This document shows positions 35,189-45,827 of a DNA stretch of 64,000 nucleotides, piece after piece. The translations under genes were made by a program, and so were the position numbers. Source of the stretch: Hydrogenophaga sp. A37 (GTDB taxonomy: Bacteria > Pseudomonadota > Gammaproteobacteria > Burkholderiales > Burkholderiaceae_C); contig NZ_MUNZ01000117.1 in assembly GCF_002001205.1 (NCBI RefSeq), positions 1-64,000 of the forward strand, written 5' to 3'. The notes under the pieces are model-generated. The model was not told the DNA's origin. It was given only the letters and a program-made list of their open reading frames with translations, and did no database searches. The stretch's first letter is position 1; the number at the start of each line of letters is the position of its first letter.

Positions 35189-36292
35189 ATGTTGATTCTG
35201 GGATTCGAATCGTCTTGTGACGAAACCGGCGTGGCCCTGGTGGATGCCAGTGGCAGCGCCGTGCCGCGCCTGCTCGGCCACGCGCTGCACAGCCAGATCG
35301 AGATGCACCAGGCCTATGGCGGCGTGGTGCCTGAGCTGGCCAGCCGTGACCACATCCGCCGCGTGCTGCCGCTGACCGACGCCGTGCTGGCGCAGGCCGG
35401 CTTGCCGCTCTCCGCCGTGGACGCCATCGCCTACACCCGGGGGCCGGGCCTGGCCGGCGCGCTGCTGGTCGGCTCCGGGGTGGCGTGTGCCATGGCCATG
35501 GCGCTGGGCAAACCGGTGCTGGGCGTGCACCACCTCGAAGGGCATTTGCTCTCCCCGTTCCTGAGCACCGATCCGCCCGAGTTTCCGTTCGTTGCGCTGC
35601 TGGTGTCGGGCGGCCACACGCAACTGATGCGGGTGGACGGCGTGGGCCACTACGAGCTGTTGGGTGAAACCATCGACGACGCGGCTGGCGAGGCCTTCGA
35701 CAAGTCGGCCAAGCTGCTCGGCCTGGGTTACCCCGGTGGCCCGGCGCTGTCTCAGCGGGCGGAGCAGGGCAGTGCCACCGCCTACAAATTTCCGCGCCCG
35801 CTGCTGCACAGTGGCGATCTCGATTTTTCATTTGCCGGCCTGAAGACGGCGGTGCTGACCCAGGTGAAGCGCCTGGCCCACGCGCGGCCCGAAGGCCCGG
35901 CCACGCCGCAGCTGGCCGAGGCCTTGAATGCCGCGCAGATCGCCGACGTGGCCGCCAGCGTGCAGGCCGCCATCGTCGAGGTGCTGGTGAAGAAGTCGCT
36001 CGCCGCCATCGAATCTACCGGGCTGAACCGCCTGGTGGTCGCTGGAGGGGTGGGTGCGAACGCCTTGCTGCGTGAGCAACTCAACGCCGCCTGCGAGAAG
36101 CGGCGGGTGCGCGTGCACTACCCGGAGTTGCACCTGTGCACCGACAACGGCGCCATGATCGCGCTGGCCGCCGGCCTGCGGTTTCAGGCGGGGTTGTTGC
36201 CCACGGGCGCCGCTGGCGCGGGTTACCACTTCGACGTGCGGCCCCGCTGGCCTCTGTCTGAGCTGACTTCCGCGACCACGCCCGCGGCCTGA
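35189..36292 (+). CDS. tsaD: tRNA N6-threonylcarbamoyladenosine biosynthesis protein TsaD
   Basis: A 367-residue ASKHA-fold protein (Gcp/Kae1) that transfers threonylcarbamoyl to A37 of ANN-reading tRNAs, with TsaB and TsaE. N-terminal [15 protein letters not shown], metal-binding His pair in [10 protein letters not shown] (about 112-116), VSGGHTQL and the C-terminal [15 protein letters not shown]. Slightly longer than the usual 340 or so. Starts at ATG 35189, just after a repeat; monocistronic as far as can be seen. Confidence 0.96.
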   Translation: MLILGFESSCDETGVALVDASGSAVPRLLGHALHSQIEMHQAYGGVVPELASRDHIRRVLPLTDAVLAQAGLPLSAVDAIAYTRGPGLAGALLVGSGVACAMAMALGKPVLGVHHLEGHLLSPFLSTDPPEFPFVALLVSGGHTQLMRVDGVGHYELLGETIDDAAGEAFDKSAKLLGLGYPGGPALSQRAEQGSATAYKFPRPLLHSGDLDFSFAGLKTAVLTQVKRLAHARPEGPATPQLAEALNAAQIADVAASVQAAIVEVLVKKSLAAIESTGLNRLVVAGGVGANALLREQLNAACEKRRVRVHYPELHLCTDNGAMIALAAGLRFQAGLLPTGAAGAGYHFDVRPRWPLSELTSATTPAA

Positions 36293-36446
36293 ATACTGGG
36301 GCGGGGTAATGAAGATAATTATGAATTACACTCCGCCACCCTGTCGCTCAGGCGACTGAACGGGTGAGCGGCCCTGGTGGTCCTCGGGCCACCCGGCTCG
36401 GCTGGCCGCAACGCTGCGGCGACCCGCCACAACCACGGAGTTTTCC
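36293..36446. repeat. Degenerate repeat-like stretch before the binding-protein gene
   Basis: A short A/T-rich piece (36308-36332) is followed by GC-rich sequence with words like GGCCCTGGTGGTCCTCGGGCC and CCGCAACGCTGCGG (36408-36421, palindromic) that resemble pieces of the repeat but without its full core. The promoter of the next gene probably lies in the A/T-rich part. Confidence 0.4.
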
Positions 36447-37754
36447 ATGACATCGCGACTTCCCCTGCGCCGCAGCGCGCTCGCCACTTTGCTCGTCTCG
36501 TTGTTGAGCGCGGCGGTAATGGGCCTTCCTGCTCAGGCGCAGACCGCGCCCGAGGCGGGTGCACCCATCCGCATCGGCATGATCGAGGGCCTGTCGGGCC
36601 CGTTCGCCAACACCGGCGAGGCGGTGTACCGCAACCTGGTCTGGGCCACCGAACGCGTCAACGCCCGTGGCGGCGTGAAGCTGCCAGCCTCGCAGGGCGG
36701 CAACCGCCCGCTGGAGATCGTGCGCTTTGACAGCAAAGGCCAGACCGAAGAGGCGCTGTCGGCCCTGCGCTCGGCGGTGGACCGCGACATCACGGTGGTG
36801 ACGCAGGGCAACTCGTCCGCCGCGGCGTCGGGCCTGATCGACGCCATCAACAAACACAACCAGCGCGACCCGGCGCGCCAGGTGCTGTTCCTCAACTACT
36901 CGGCCATCGTGCCGGCGCTGACCAACGAGCAGTGCAGTTACTGGCACTTCCGCTTTGATGCCCATGCCGACATGCGCATGACCGCGCTCATGAGCGTGCT
37001 GCGTGAGGACAATGCGCTCAAGAGCGTTTACCTGATCGGCCAGGACTACAGCTTCGGCCAGGCCGTGCTCGGCGAAGCACGCCGCCAGCTTGCCGCCCAG
37101 CGGCCCGACGTGAAGGTCGTCGGCGACGAACTGCACCCCATGGCCCGCGTGAAGGACTTTGCGCCCTACGCCGCCAAGATCAAGGCCAGCGGTGCGCAGG
37201 CCGTGCTCACCGGCAACTGGGGCAATGACCTGACCCTGCTGGTCAAGGCCGCGCGCGAAGCGGGCTTCGACGGCACGTTCTACACCTTCTACGGCAACGC
37301 GCTGGGCGCTCCGGCCGCCATTGGCGACGCCGGCACCGGCAAGGTGATTGCCGTGGCGGACTGGTTCCCCAACGTGCCCACCAAGGAGTCCGAGGCCTTC
37401 TACCAGTCGTTCCGCCAGCGTTTCCCCAACCCGACCGACGACTACGTGCACATGCGCATGCAGCTCATGGTCGAGTCGCTGGCGCAGGCCATCGAGCGCG
37501 CCGGGTCGGTGAAGGCTGCCGACGTCGCGGCGCAACTGGAAAAGGCCGAGGTCAAACTCGCCGGCCAAACCGCCCGCATGCGCGCCGGAGACCACCAGTT
37601 CCAGCAGCCGCTGGTCGTGGCGGTGATGGACCGCCTGGGTGCGCCTGGGGTGAAGTTCGATGTCGAAGGTTCGGGTTACGGTTTTCGCGTCATCCGCAAC
37701 CTGACACCTCTACAAGCGGAGCTGCCTCACAGCTGTACGATGCAACGGCCCTGA
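36447..37754 (+). CDS. ABC transporter solute-binding protein, branched-chain amino acid type
   Basis: A 435-residue periplasmic binding protein of the LivK/Leu-Ile-Val-binding fold (PBP1). Signal peptide to AQAQT (about 32). Family stretches: IRIGMIEGLSGPFANTGEA, NSSAAASGLIDAINKHN and YLIGQDYSFGQAVLGEA, then GADHQFQQ-like C-terminal part (RMRAGDHQFQQPLVV). Ligand unknown: such proteins in Burkholderiales bind amino acids, amides or aromatic acids. No permease or ATPase genes adjoin, so it is an orphan receptor. It is followed 26 bp later by an aminotransferase, possibly for the imported amino acid. Confidence 0.85.
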   Translation: MTSRLPLRRSALATLLVSLLSAAVMGLPAQAQTAPEAGAPIRIGMIEGLSGPFANTGEAVYRNLVWATERVNARGGVKLPASQGGNRPLEIVRFDSKGQTEEALSALRSAVDRDITVVTQGNSSAAASGLIDAINKHNQRDPARQVLFLNYSAIVPALTNEQCSYWHFRFDAHADMRMTALMSVLREDNALKSVYLIGQDYSFGQAVLGEARRQLAAQRPDVKVVGDELHPMARVKDFAPYAAKIKASGAQAVLTGNWGNDLTLLVKAAREAGFDGTFYTFYGNALGAPAAIGDAGTGKVIAVADWFPNVPTKESEAFYQSFRQRFPNPTDDYVHMRMQLMVESLAQAIERAGSVKAADVAAQLEKAEVKLAGQTARMRAGDHQFQQPLVVAVMDRLGAPGVKFDVEGSGYGFRVIRNLTPLQAELPHSCTMQRP

Positions 37755-37780
37755 TCGAGGGCCGTCATTGAGGAGCTTTC

Positions 37781-38971
37781 ATGCGGGCAGTGGTGGAGAG
37801 TCTGGAAGAGTCGCGTATTCGCGAGGTGGCCAACGAGGGACTGGGCCGCATCGACGTGCTCAAGTTCTGGTTTGGCGAGAGCGACGAGGTGACGCCGGCT
37901 TTCATTCGAGAAGCGGCCATCGCGTCGCTGCACGCGGGTGAAACCTTCTACGCCCACAACCTGGGCCTGACCGAACTGCGCCAGGAGATCGGTGTCTACA
38001 CCCACGGCCTTCACCCCCAGCACACCACCGACCACTGGTTCGACCGCATTGCCGTCACCTCCGGTGGTGTCAACGGCCTGATGCTGGCGTCGCAGGCACT
38101 GGTGAACGCGGGCGACGAGGTGGTGGTGGTCACGCCCGCATGGCCCAACCTCGTGGCGCAGCCGAAGATCATGGGTGCCACGGTGAAAACCGTGCCGCTC
38201 AAGGTGGTGCAGCAAGGCGGCAACGCCGGTGCCTGGGCGCTGGACATGGAGGCGCTGCTGGCGGCTGTCACACCTGCCACGCGCCTGCTGATCGTCAACG
38301 CGCCCAATAACCCGACCGGCTGGACGTTGAGCCACGACGAGCAGGTCACCATCCTCGCGCACTGCCGCCGCACCGGCACCTGGATCCTGGCCGACGAGGT
38401 GTACGAGCGCCTCTACTACGCGCCCGATTCGCCCAATGGGGCTGCGCCCAGCTTTCTCGACGTGTCAGAGCCCGAAGACCGCCTCATCGTCGCCCACAGT
38501 TTTTCCAAGAGCTTCCTCATGACCGGCTGGCGCCTGGGCTGGTTGGTGCTGCCCCCGTCGATGACCCACGCGGTGGGCAAGCTGATCGAGTTCAACACGT
38601 CGTGCGCGCCGGTGTTTGTCCAGCGCGCTGCTGCGGTGGCGCTGCAGCGGGGTGCGGATGTCACGCCCGGGTTGGTGGCGCATCTGCAAACCTGCCGTGA
38701 CACGCTGGTGCCGCTGCTGAAAGCCGTGCCGGGCGTGACGCTGGCGGAGCCCAAAGGTGGCATGTATGCCTTTTTTCACCTGGATGGGCACGACGACTGC
38801 CTGGACACCGCCAAGCGCTTGGTCCGCGAAGCGGGGTTGGGGCTGGCGCCCGGCAGCGCTTTCGGCCCGGAGGCGGCCGGATGGCTGCGCTGGTGCTTCG
38901 CCAGTCGCGATCCCCAGCGCCTGGTGCAGGGCGTGGAGCGCTTGCGCACCTGGCTGGCAGCGCAGCGATGA
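37781..38971 (+). CDS. PLP-dependent class I/II aminotransferase
   Basis: A 396-residue fold-type I aminotransferase. PLP lysine in HSFSKSFLMTGWRLGW (about 246), the NAPNNPTGW motif (about 171), DEVYERLYY and the substrate-carboxylate Arg region near WLRWCF. It moves an amino group between an amino acid and 2-oxoglutarate or pyruvate; specificity (aspartate, aromatic or branched) is not visible. It lies 26 bp after the binding-protein gene in the same direction. Confidence 0.88.
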   Translation: MRAVVESLEESRIREVANEGLGRIDVLKFWFGESDEVTPAFIREAAIASLHAGETFYAHNLGLTELRQEIGVYTHGLHPQHTTDHWFDRIAVTSGGVNGLMLASQALVNAGDEVVVVTPAWPNLVAQPKIMGATVKTVPLKVVQQGGNAGAWALDMEALLAAVTPATRLLIVNAPNNPTGWTLSHDEQVTILAHCRRTGTWILADEVYERLYYAPDSPNGAAPSFLDVSEPEDRLIVAHSFSKSFLMTGWRLGWLVLPPSMTHAVGKLIEFNTSCAPVFVQRAAAVALQRGADVTPGLVAHLQTCRDTLVPLLKAVPGVTLAEPKGGMYAFFHLDGHDDCLDTAKRLVREAGLGLAPGSAFGPEAAGWLRWCFASRDPQRLVQGVERLRTWLAAQR

Positions 38972-38983
38972 CGTCCACTGGGC

Positions 38984-38989
38984 TATAAT
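38984..38989 (+). promoter_or_regulatory. -10 element of the rpsO promoter
   Basis: A consensus TATAAT lies 108 bp before the rpsO start and just after the aminotransferase stop; the -35 region is weak. The long leader would allow S15 to bind its own mRNA, as known in other bacteria. Confidence 0.6.
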
Positions 38990-39097
38990 CTGCGGTTGCC
39001 GTCTTTCTAGAAGGCAATTCACGCCCGCTGCGGCGGCCGGACCTCAATCAGGTGGTGGCAGGCTGCGACGGGACGCATGTAACCGACAGGAATCATC

Positions 39098-39364
39098 ATG
39101 ATTGAAAAAACCGTCAAGGCCGCTGTAGTGGCCGACAACGCCCGCGCTGCCAACGACACTGGCAGTCCCGAAGTGCAGGTCGCTATCTTGACCGCACGCA
39201 TCAACGAATTGACCCCCCACTTCAAGCAGCATGCCAAAGACCACCACGGTCGCCGCGGCCTGCTGCGCATGGTGAGCCGCCGCCGCAAGCTGCTGGACTA
39301 TCTGAAGTCCAAGAACGCCGACCGTTACATCGCCTTGATCGCGAAACTGGGTCTGCGCAAGTAA
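39098..39364 (+). CDS. rpsO: 30S ribosomal protein S15
   Basis: An 88-residue ribosomal protein, normal length, with the S15 signature ([25 protein letters not shown] then [21 protein letters not shown]). Binds 16S rRNA early in 30S assembly. It is followed by a hairpin and then pnp, the common rpsO-pnp order. Confidence 0.98.
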   Translation: MIEKTVKAAVVADNARAANDTGSPEVQVAILTARINELTPHFKQHAKDHHGRRGLLRMVSRRRKLLDYLKSKNADRYIALIAKLGLRK

Positions 39365-39387
39365 TTTTGGACGGGGCATGACGCGCA

Positions 39388-39421
39388 AAACGCCTGAGTT
39401 GGTTCGCTGGCTCGGGCGTTT
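39388..39421 (+). terminator. Terminator/attenuator between rpsO and pnp
   Basis: AAACGCC-TGAG (39388-39398) pairs with CTCG-GGCGTTT (39411-39421), an 11-bp stem with a 12-nt loop, followed by a modest T-rich run. Probably a partial terminator so that pnp is transcribed at a lower level. Confidence 0.7.
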
Positions 39422-39477
39422 GTCGTTTGTCTGCCACCTTTTTTGATTCCGGAGAACCAACAACAGAGCGAAGCTGT

Positions 39478-39532
39478 GTCATTCCAAAGGCGTTGCGTGC
39501 CCCGGGCACGCTCGCAGCACCTCTGGAATGGC
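39478..39532 (+). promoter_or_regulatory. Long hairpin in the pnp leader, likely RNase III/PNPase autoregulation site
   Basis: GTCATTCCA (39478-39486) pairs with TGGAATGGC (39524-39532); inside it, AGG/CCT and GCGTGCC-CCG-GGCACGC continue the stem almost to the loop. A 55-nt nearly fully paired hairpin 93 bp before the pnp start resembles the leader cleaved by RNase III and degraded by PNPase in enterobacterial pnp autocontrol. Confidence 0.6.
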
Positions 39533-39624
39533 ATCGTGTTCTGGGTTGAGTTTCCGGGTTTTGTGCAGATGGTCTGCATGCCACGCCGCCCCCTGTTTTG
39601 AGGGCGGCACAGAGGAGAAAACCC

Positions 39625-41760
39625 ATGAGTCTTTTCAATAAAGTCACCAAGACCTTCCAGTGGGGCCAGAACACGGTCCGCATGGAAACCGGCGAAATCG
39701 CCCGCCAGTCCAGCGGCGCCGTGCTGCTCGACATGGACGGCACCGTGGTGCTCGCCACTGTGGTTGCCAAGACCGACGCCAAAGCCGGTCAGGACTTTTT
39801 CCCGTTGACCGTGGATTACCTGGAAAAGGCCTACGCCGCCGGCAAGATTCCCGGCAGTTTCTTCAAGCGCGAAGGTCGTCCGAGCGAATTTGAAACGTTG
39901 ACCAGCCGCCTGATCGACCGCCCGATCCGCCCGCTGTTTCCCGAAGGCTTCTTCAACGAAGTGCAGGTGGTCATCCACACGCTGTCGCTGAACCCTGAAG
40001 TCGACGCCGACATCGCTGCCCTGATCGCCACCTCGGCCGCTCTGTCCATCAGCGGCATCCCGTTCAATGGTCCGATCGGTGCCGCCCGCGTGGGTTATGT
40101 GAACGGGCAGTACGTGCTGAACCCGGGCCAGACCGCCCGCAAAGATTCCCAGCTCGATCTGGTGGTCGCCGGCACGCAAGCCGCCGTGCTGATGGTGGAA
40201 TCCGAAGCCCAGCAGCTGAGCGAAGAAATCATGCTCGGCGCCGTGGTGTTCGGCCACGAGCAAGGCAACATCGCCATCGCCGCGATCAACGAACTGGTGC
40301 GTGACGCTGGCAAACCCGAGTGGAACTGGACCGCGCCCACCAAGGACGAGGCACTGATTGCCAAGATCGACGACCTGGCCAAGGCCAAGCTGGAAGCCGC
40401 TTACCAGATCCGCAACAAGCAGGCTCGCACGCAAGCCTGCCGCACCGCATACGCCGACGTGATGGGCGCCCTGAAAGCCGAAGGCATGGCCTTTGACAGT
40501 GTGGCCATCGAAGGCTTGCTGTTCGAGATTGAAGCCAAGATCGTGCGCGGCCAGATCCTGGCTGGCGAACCCCGCATTGACGGTCGCGACACGCGCACCG
40601 TGCGCGGCATTGAAATCCGCAACGGCGTGCTGCCCCGCACCCACGGCTCGGCGCTGTTCACGCGCGGCGAAACGCAAGCGCTGGTGATTGCCACGCTGGG
40701 CACCGACCGCGACGCGCAGCGCATCGACGCCTTGTCGGGTGACTACGAAGACCGCTTCATGCTGCACTACAACATGCCTCCCTTCGCCACCGGCGAAACC
40801 GGTCGCGTGGGCAGCCCGAAGCGCCGCGAAATCGGCCACGGCCGTCTGGCCAAGCGCGCGCTGATCGCCGCACTGCCGAGCAAGGAAGACTTCCCCTACA
40901 CCATGCGCGTGGTGTCGGAAATCACCGAGTCCAACGGCTCCTCCTCGATGGCTTCGGTGTGCGGCGGCTGCCTCGCTCTGATGGACGCTGGCGTGCCCAT
41001 GAAGGCCCACGTGGCCGGCATCGCCATGGGCCTGATCAAGGACGGCAACCGCTTCGCCGTGCTGACCGACATCCTGGGTGACGAAGATCATCTGGGCGAC
41101 ATGGACTTCAAGGTCGCAGGCACCACCAACGGCGTGACCGCGCTGCAGATGGACATCAAGATCCAGGGCATCACCAAAGAAATCATGCAGGTCGCGCTGG
41201 CCCAGGCCAAAGAAGCCCGCATGCACATTCTGGGCAAGATGCAGGAAGCCATGGGCGAAGCCAAGACCGAGGTGTCGAACTTCGCGCCCAAGCTCTTCAC
41301 CATGAAGATCAACCCGGAAAAAATCCGTGACGTGATCGGCAAGGGCGGCGCTGTGATCCGTGCGTTGACCGAAGAAACCGGTTGCCAGATCAACATCGAC
41401 GAAGACGGCACCATCACCATCGCCGCGACCGAAGCCTCCAAGGCCGACGAAGCCAAGCGCCGCATCGAGCAGATCACCGCCGAAGTCGAAATCGGCAAGG
41501 TCTACGAAGGCCCGGTCACCAAAATCCTGGACTTCGGCGCCCTGATCAACCTGCTGCCCGGCAAAGACGGTCTGCTGCACATCAGCCAAATCGCCCATGA
41601 GCGCGTCGAGCGCGTCACCGACTACCTGAGCGAAGGTCAGATTGTCAAAGTCAAGGTGCTCGAGACCGACGAAAAAGGCCGCGTGAAACTGTCGATGAAG
41701 GCCCTGATCGACCGCAACGCCGCACCTGTCGAGCAAGCCGCTCAGCAGCAACAGCAATAA
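39625..41760 (+). CDS. pnp: Polyribonucleotide nucleotidyltransferase (PNPase)
   Basis: A 711-residue 3'-5' phosphorolytic exoribonuclease of the RNA degradosome. Two RNase PH domains (about 1-225 and 300-545; [26 protein letters not shown]), a KH domain (about 553-615; [18 protein letters not shown]) and a C-terminal S1 domain (about 625-695; [20 protein letters not shown]). Start ATG 39625 ([11 protein letters not shown]) follows AGAGGAGA. The length is normal. Confidence 0.98.
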   Translation: MSLFNKVTKTFQWGQNTVRMETGEIARQSSGAVLLDMDGTVVLATVVAKTDAKAGQDFFPLTVDYLEKAYAAGKIPGSFFKREGRPSEFETLTSRLIDRPIRPLFPEGFFNEVQVVIHTLSLNPEVDADIAALIATSAALSISGIPFNGPIGAARVGYVNGQYVLNPGQTARKDSQLDLVVAGTQAAVLMVESEAQQLSEEIMLGAVVFGHEQGNIAIAAINELVRDAGKPEWNWTAPTKDEALIAKIDDLAKAKLEAAYQIRNKQARTQACRTAYADVMGALKAEGMAFDSVAIEGLLFEIEAKIVRGQILAGEPRIDGRDTRTVRGIEIRNGVLPRTHGSALFTRGETQALVIATLGTDRDAQRIDALSGDYEDRFMLHYNMPPFATGETGRVGSPKRREIGHGRLAKRALIAALPSKEDFPYTMRVVSEITESNGSSSMASVCGGCLALMDAGVPMKAHVAGIAMGLIKDGNRFAVLTDILGDEDHLGDMDFKVAGTTNGVTALQMDIKIQGITKEIMQVALAQAKEARMHILGKMQEAMGEAKTEVSNFAPKLFTMKINPEKIRDVIGKGGAVIRALTEETGCQINIDEDGTITIAATEASKADEAKRRIEQITAEVEIGKVYEGPVTKILDFGALINLLPGKDGLLHISQIAHERVERVTDYLSEGQIVKVKVLETDEKGRVKLSMKALIDRNAAPVEQAAQQQQQ

Positions 41761-41779
41761 GCTGGACGCTTCCATCGCG

Positions 41780-42769
41780 ATGCAAGCCGTTGAGATCAGC
41801 GCTTTTGGCGCGCCCGAAGTTCTGCGTCTGACCGAGCGTCCGACGCCGGTCGCGGGTGCGGGCGAGCTGTTGATCCGCGTGCGTGCATCGGGCGTGAACC
41901 GGCCCGATGTGTTGCAACGCAGTGGTGCCTACCCGCCGCCGCCCGGTGCTTCCGACCTGCCGGGTCTGGAGGTCGCGGGTGTGATCGAGTCGGGTGATGC
42001 CGTGGCGATGGCCGAGTCGGGTTTCAAGGTCGGTGACCGCGTGTGTGCGCTGGTCGCCGGCGGAGGCTATGCCGAATATTGCGTGGCACCGGTGGGCCAG
42101 TGCCTCCCTGTGCCGGCGGGTTTCGATGATGTGCAAGCCGCTTCATTGCCCGAAACCTTCTTCACCGTCTGGAGCAACGTGTTTGATCGGGCGCGGTTAC
42201 AGCCGGGTGAAACGCTGTTGATCCAGGGTGGCACCAGCGGCATCGGCGTGACCGCGATCCAGATAGCAAAAGCGCTGGGCGCATGCGTGATCGCCACCGC
42301 AGGCAGCGAAGAGAAGTGCTCCGCCTGCCTGTCGCTGGGTGCTGACCACGCCATCAACTACAAGACGCAGGATTTCTCTGCCGTGGCGCGCGAGCTCACG
42401 GACGGGAAAGGTGTTGACGTTGTTCTGGACATGGTCGCGGGCAGCTATGTGGCGCGCGAGATCGAGTGTCTGGCCGAAGACGGCCGGCTCGTGATCATTG
42501 CGGTGCAGGGCGGCGTCAAGGCCGAATTCAATGCCGGTTTGGTCTTGCGTCGCCGTCTGGTGATCACCGGCTCGACGCTGCGCCCGCGTCCTGTGACGTT
42601 CAAGGCGGCGATTGCTGTGGCCTTGCGTGACAAGGTGTGGCCACTGCTGGAACAGGGGAAGATCAAGCCCGTCATCCACAGCGTGTTCGAAGCATCCCAG
42701 GCGGCGCAAGCACATGCGTTGATGGAGACGAATCAGCACATTGGAAAAATCGTGCTCACCTGGGCTTGA
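41780..42769 (+). CDS. NAD(P)H quinone oxidoreductase, zinc-independent MDR (PIG3-type)
   Basis: A 329-residue medium-chain dehydrogenase/reductase without the zinc site. An N-terminal GroES-like part ([19 protein letters not shown]) and a nucleotide-binding fold with [20 protein letters not shown] (about 149-168). Reduces quinones with NADPH. Starts 19 bp after pnp; ends 17 bp before tpiA, so pnp, this gene, tpiA and secG may share a transcript. Confidence 0.9.
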   Translation: MQAVEISAFGAPEVLRLTERPTPVAGAGELLIRVRASGVNRPDVLQRSGAYPPPPGASDLPGLEVAGVIESGDAVAMAESGFKVGDRVCALVAGGGYAEYCVAPVGQCLPVPAGFDDVQAASLPETFFTVWSNVFDRARLQPGETLLIQGGTSGIGVTAIQIAKALGACVIATAGSEEKCSACLSLGADHAINYKTQDFSAVARELTDGKGVDVVLDMVAGSYVAREIECLAEDGRLVIIAVQGGVKAEFNAGLVLRRRLVITGSTLRPRPVTFKAAIAVALRDKVWPLLEQGKIKPVIHSVFEASQAAQAHALMETNQHIGKIVLTWA

Positions 42770-42786
42770 GAGAGCTGGGAGAACCT

Positions 42787-43533
42787 ATGAAAAAACTGAT
42801 CGCAGGCAACTGGAAAATGAACGGCTCGTTGGCCGCCAACGAAGCTCTGGTGAAAGCCATGCTCGATGGCCTGCAAGGCGCAGAGCCTGCCGCTGACATG
42901 GCCTTGTGCGCTCCCGCGCCGTACCTGGCGCAGATGCAGGCCTTGCTGCAAGGCGGTCCCATCGCCTGGGGCTCGCAAGACGTGTCTGCCCACGAGCAGG
43001 GTGCCTACACCGGCGAAGTGAGTGTGACCATGCTCAAAGACTTCGGTTGCCGCTACGCCATCGTTGGCCATTCGGAGCGTCGCCAGTACCACGCGGAAAC
43101 CGATGAAATCGTTGCGGCGAAGGCTCAATGCGCCCTGGCCGCTGGCGTCACGCCCATTGTCTGCGTGGGTGAAACGCTGGCTCAGCGCGAAGCCGGTCAG
43201 ACCGAGGCCGTCGTCAAACGCCAGCTTGCGGCCGTCATTCACACAGTGGGTCATTGCATCACCGAAATCGTGGTGGCCTACGAGCCCGTCTGGGCCATCG
43301 GCACTGGCAAGACGGCCACACCCGAGATGGCGCAGGCTGTGCACGCTGTGCTGCGCGCCCAGTTGGCCGCGGCCTCGACCAACGCCAAGCGTGTGCACAT
43401 TCTTTACGGTGGCAGCATGAATGCGGCCAACGCCGCCAGCCTGCTCGCCCAACCCGACATTGACGGCGGTCTCATTGGCGGAGCGTCGCTCAAGTCGGCT
43501 GACTTTTTGCAGATCGTGGCCGCCGCAGCTTGA
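42787..43533 (+). CDS. tpiA: Triosephosphate isomerase
   Basis: A 248-residue TIM barrel enzyme converting dihydroxyacetone phosphate and glyceraldehyde 3-phosphate. N-terminal AGNWKMNG with catalytic Lys, GHSERRQYH with catalytic His, [14 protein letters not shown] with catalytic Glu, and the phosphate loop [15 protein letters not shown] 42787 is the family start; the frame extends to 42637 but only inside the previous gene. Confidence 0.98.
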   Translation: MKKLIAGNWKMNGSLAANEALVKAMLDGLQGAEPAADMALCAPAPYLAQMQALLQGGPIAWGSQDVSAHEQGAYTGEVSVTMLKDFGCRYAIVGHSERRQYHAETDEIVAAKAQCALAAGVTPIVCVGETLAQREAGQTEAVVKRQLAAVIHTVGHCITEIVVAYEPVWAIGTGKTATPEMAQAVHAVLRAQLAAASTNAKRVHILYGGSMNAANAASLLAQPDIDGGLIGGASLKSADFLQIVAAAA

Positions 43534-43569
43534 GCTGACGCAGACCCCATTCCACATCCGGAGAAACAA

Positions 43570-43974
43570 ATGAACATTCTGATGACCATCCTTCAAACCG
43601 TGCAGATCCTCGCCGCGATCGGCATGATCGGTCTGATCCTCATGCAGCATGGCAAAGGTGCCGATGCGGGCGCGGCCTTCGGGGGAGGCGCCGGCTCAGC
43701 CAGCCTATTTGGTGCCTCGGGTGGTGCGAATTTTCTCTCGCGCACCACAGCGGTGCTGGCTGGTCTGTTCCTCGCAGGGACGCTGGGATTGGCCTATTTT
43801 GGCAACTTGGCGCCTGCCTCTGCTCGCACTGGTAGCGTGCTTGAAAATGTCGCGCCACCCGCGCCCGCATCGCAGATTCCAGGAGCTTCCTCCGCACCGG
43901 CCGCGGCAAGTGCTGCACCCGCTGAGGTGCCAGCTGCGCCAGCCACGGGTGCGGCCCAGATTCCGGGCAAGTAA
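43570..43974 (+). CDS. secG: Protein translocase subunit SecG
   Basis: A 134-residue membrane protein of the SecYEG channel with two TM segments (about 3-21 and 55-73) joined by a loop carrying LMQHGKGADAGAAFGGGAGSASLFGASG, the SecG hallmark, and a C-terminal Ala/Pro-rich tail of about 45 residues. Usual place between tpiA and the tRNA-Leu/nuo operon. Confidence 0.96.
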   Translation: MNILMTILQTVQILAAIGMIGLILMQHGKGADAGAAFGGGAGSASLFGASGGANFLSRTTAVLAGLFLAGTLGLAYFGNLAPASARTGSVLENVAPPAPASQIPGASSAPAAASAAPAEVPAAPATGAAQIPGK

Positions 43975-44142
43975 GATCACTGAAAGCTCTGCGTGATCAG
44001 AGGGCAGAACAAGGGTTTGTGACCCGCCTGCTACTCTGAAAATCCACTGTTCCGTTCAAAATTCAAGGTGGTTTCAGGGTAAACTCTATGGGTTGTCAGC
44101 AGGGCTCGCACCTTTCCTCGCAAGCCCGACAATGCAGACCCA

Positions 44143-44227
44143 GCCGACGTGGTGAAATTGGTAGACACGCTATCTTGAGGGGGTAGTGGCGAAAGCTGTG
44201 CGAGTTCGAGTCTCGCCGTCGGCACCA
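44143..44227 (+). tRNA. tRNA-Leu (anticodon GAG)
   Basis: An 85-nt tRNA: acceptor GCCGACG (44143-44149) pairs with CGTCGGC (44217-44223), the D-loop follows, the anticodon stem/loop has CTATC-TTGAGGG-GGTAG with GAG in the anticodon positions, then a long variable arm as in leucine tRNAs, the T arm GAGTTCGAGTCTC and an encoded CCA (44225-44227). It reads CUC/CUU codons and lies 50 bp before nuoA. Confidence 0.97.
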
Positions 44228-44277
44228 ATCATTGGCAATCATGGCGATCGAGGCCATGTGCAGCGGAACCGACCCAA

Positions 44278-44637
44278 ATGAGTCTCGAACAATACCTGCC
44301 CGTGCTCTTGTTCATTTTGGTGGGCGTGGCCGTTGGGGTCATTCCGCAGGTGTTGGGCTACATCTTGGGGCCCAATCGCCCTGATGCTGAGAAAAACTCG
44401 CCCTATGAGTGCGGCTTCGAGGCCTTCGAAGATGCCCGCATGAAGTTCGATGTGCGCTACTACCTGGTGGCCATTCTCTTCATTCTCTTTGATCTCGAAA
44501 TTGCATTCCTCATCCCGTGGGCTGTGGCGTTGACCGACATCGGTTCCCATGGTTTCTGGGCGGGTGTGGTGTTCCTTGTCGATCTGCTCGTGGGTTTCAT
44601 CTACGCGTGGAAAAAAGGCGCGCTGGATTGGGAATGA
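44278..44637 (+). CDS. nuoA: NADH-quinone oxidoreductase subunit A
   Basis: A 119-residue membrane subunit (ND3-type) of complex I with three TM segments; the conserved [34 protein letters not shown] loop, near the quinone channel, is present (about 41-73). First gene of the nuo operon; no RBS of note. It is preceded closely by tRNA-Leu. Confidence 0.97.
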   Translation: MSLEQYLPVLLFILVGVAVGVIPQVLGYILGPNRPDAEKNSPYECGFEAFEDARMKFDVRYYLVAILFILFDLEIAFLIPWAVALTDIGSHGFWAGVVFLVDLLVGFIYAWKKGALDWE

Positions 44638-44689
44638 GCGACAAGACCTGTTTGAAACGCACGCTGCCAACAGCGCACCGGAGGGGAAG

Positions 44690-45169
44690 ATGATCGAAGG
44701 CGTATTCAAGGAAGGTTTCGTCACCACGAGCTACGACTCTGTGGTGAATTGGGCCAAGACCGGATCGCTCTGGCCCATGACCTTTGGTCTGGCCTGCTGT
44801 GCTGTGGAAATGATGCACGCCGCGACGGCGCGTTACGACCTGGGGCGTTTCGGCGCGGAGGTGTTTCGCGCCAGTCCGCGCCAGTCCGATCTGATGATCG
44901 TGGCCGGGACGCTGTGCAACAAGATGGCGCCCGCCCTGCGCAAGGTCTATGACCAGATGGCGGAGCCACGCTGGGTGCTTTCCATGGGTTCTTGTGCCAA
45001 TGGTGGTGGCTATTACCACTACAGCTATTCGGTGGTGCGTGGTTGTGATCGCATTGTTCCGGTGGATGTGTATGTGCCTGGTTGTCCGCCGACCGCCGAA
45101 GCCTTGCTGTACGGGATCATTCAGCTCCAGCAAAAGATCCGACGCACCAACACCATCGCGCGGGCCTGA
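44690..45169 (+). CDS. nuoB: NADH-quinone oxidoreductase subunit B
   Basis: A 159-residue PSST-type subunit carrying the N2 4Fe-4S cluster next to the quinone site. Ligands: CCAVEMMH (about 37-38), [11 protein letters not shown] and [19 protein letters not shown] 44690 has GAGGGG directly upstream; an upstream frame to 44549 lies in nuoA and is ignored. Confidence 0.98.
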   Translation: MIEGVFKEGFVTTSYDSVVNWAKTGSLWPMTFGLACCAVEMMHAATARYDLGRFGAEVFRASPRQSDLMIVAGTLCNKMAPALRKVYDQMAEPRWVLSMGSCANGGGYYHYSYSVVRGCDRIVPVDVYVPGCPPTAEALLYGIIQLQQKIRRTNTIARA

Positions 45170-45205
45170 GCGCCGTCGCAGTCCACAGGTTCAGAAAGAC
45201 GGTCC

Positions 45206-45826
45206 ATGAGCGACACCGCTATCTCCTACACCACTCCACCTGAGGCCATTTCGGCCACGCTGGCCGGCTTGCTGGGTGAGCGAGCGAAATCAATCGATGT
45301 CGAGCGGGGCGAGGTCACGCTGGTTGTCACGGCGTCCGACTATCTGGCCGTCATGCAAACCTTGCGAGACGCGCCTGAAACGCGCTTCGAGCAATTGATC
45401 GATGTTTGTGGCATGGACTATTCCACCTACGGCGATGGTGGCTGGGAGGGGCCTCGATTTGCGGCTGTGGTGCATCTGCTGTCGGTGAGTCTGAATCACC
45501 GTGTGCGGGTGCGCGTGTTCTGTCCGGATGACGACTTCCCGGTGGTGGCGTCGTTGTCAGGGCTTTGGGCGTCGGCCAATTGGCCGGAGCGCGAAGCCTT
45601 TGACCTCTTCGGTATCGTGTTTGAAGGCCACAACGACCTTCGCCGCATCCTGACCGACTACGGCTTCATTGGCCATCCGTTCCGCAAGGACTTCCCACTC
45701 TCGGGTCACGTTGAAATGAGATACGACGCCGAGCGCCAGCGTGTGGTCTACGAACCGGTGACCATAGAACCCCGGGAAGTTACCCCCCGCGTGATTCGCG
45801 AAGACAACTACGGCGGTCTGCACTGA
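45206..45826 (+). CDS. nuoC: NADH-quinone oxidoreductase subunit C
   Basis: A 206-residue 30-kDa-type subunit of the peripheral arm with the signature [24 protein letters not shown] and [14 protein letters not shown] (about 129-170). It is not fused to NuoD as in enterobacteria. Its stop is one base before the nuoD start. Confidence 0.97.
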   Translation: MSDTAISYTTPPEAISATLAGLLGERAKSIDVERGEVTLVVTASDYLAVMQTLRDAPETRFEQLIDVCGMDYSTYGDGGWEGPRFAAVVHLLSVSLNHRVRVRVFCPDDDFPVVASLSGLWASANWPEREAFDLFGIVFEGHNDLRRILTDYGFIGHPFRKDFPLSGHVEMRYDAERQRVVYEPVTIEPREVTPRVIREDNYGGLH

Positions 45827-45827
45827 C

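Noticed and set aside
36308-36332. A/T-rich stretch resembling a Fur box
   Set aside because: GATAATTAT-type words are present but the 7-1-7 dyad is incomplete and the following gene has no iron link; more likely promoter sequence.
39325-41775. 816-codon minus-strand frame opposite pnp
   Set aside because: Purely antisense to PNPase; long because of codon bias in a GC-rich genome.
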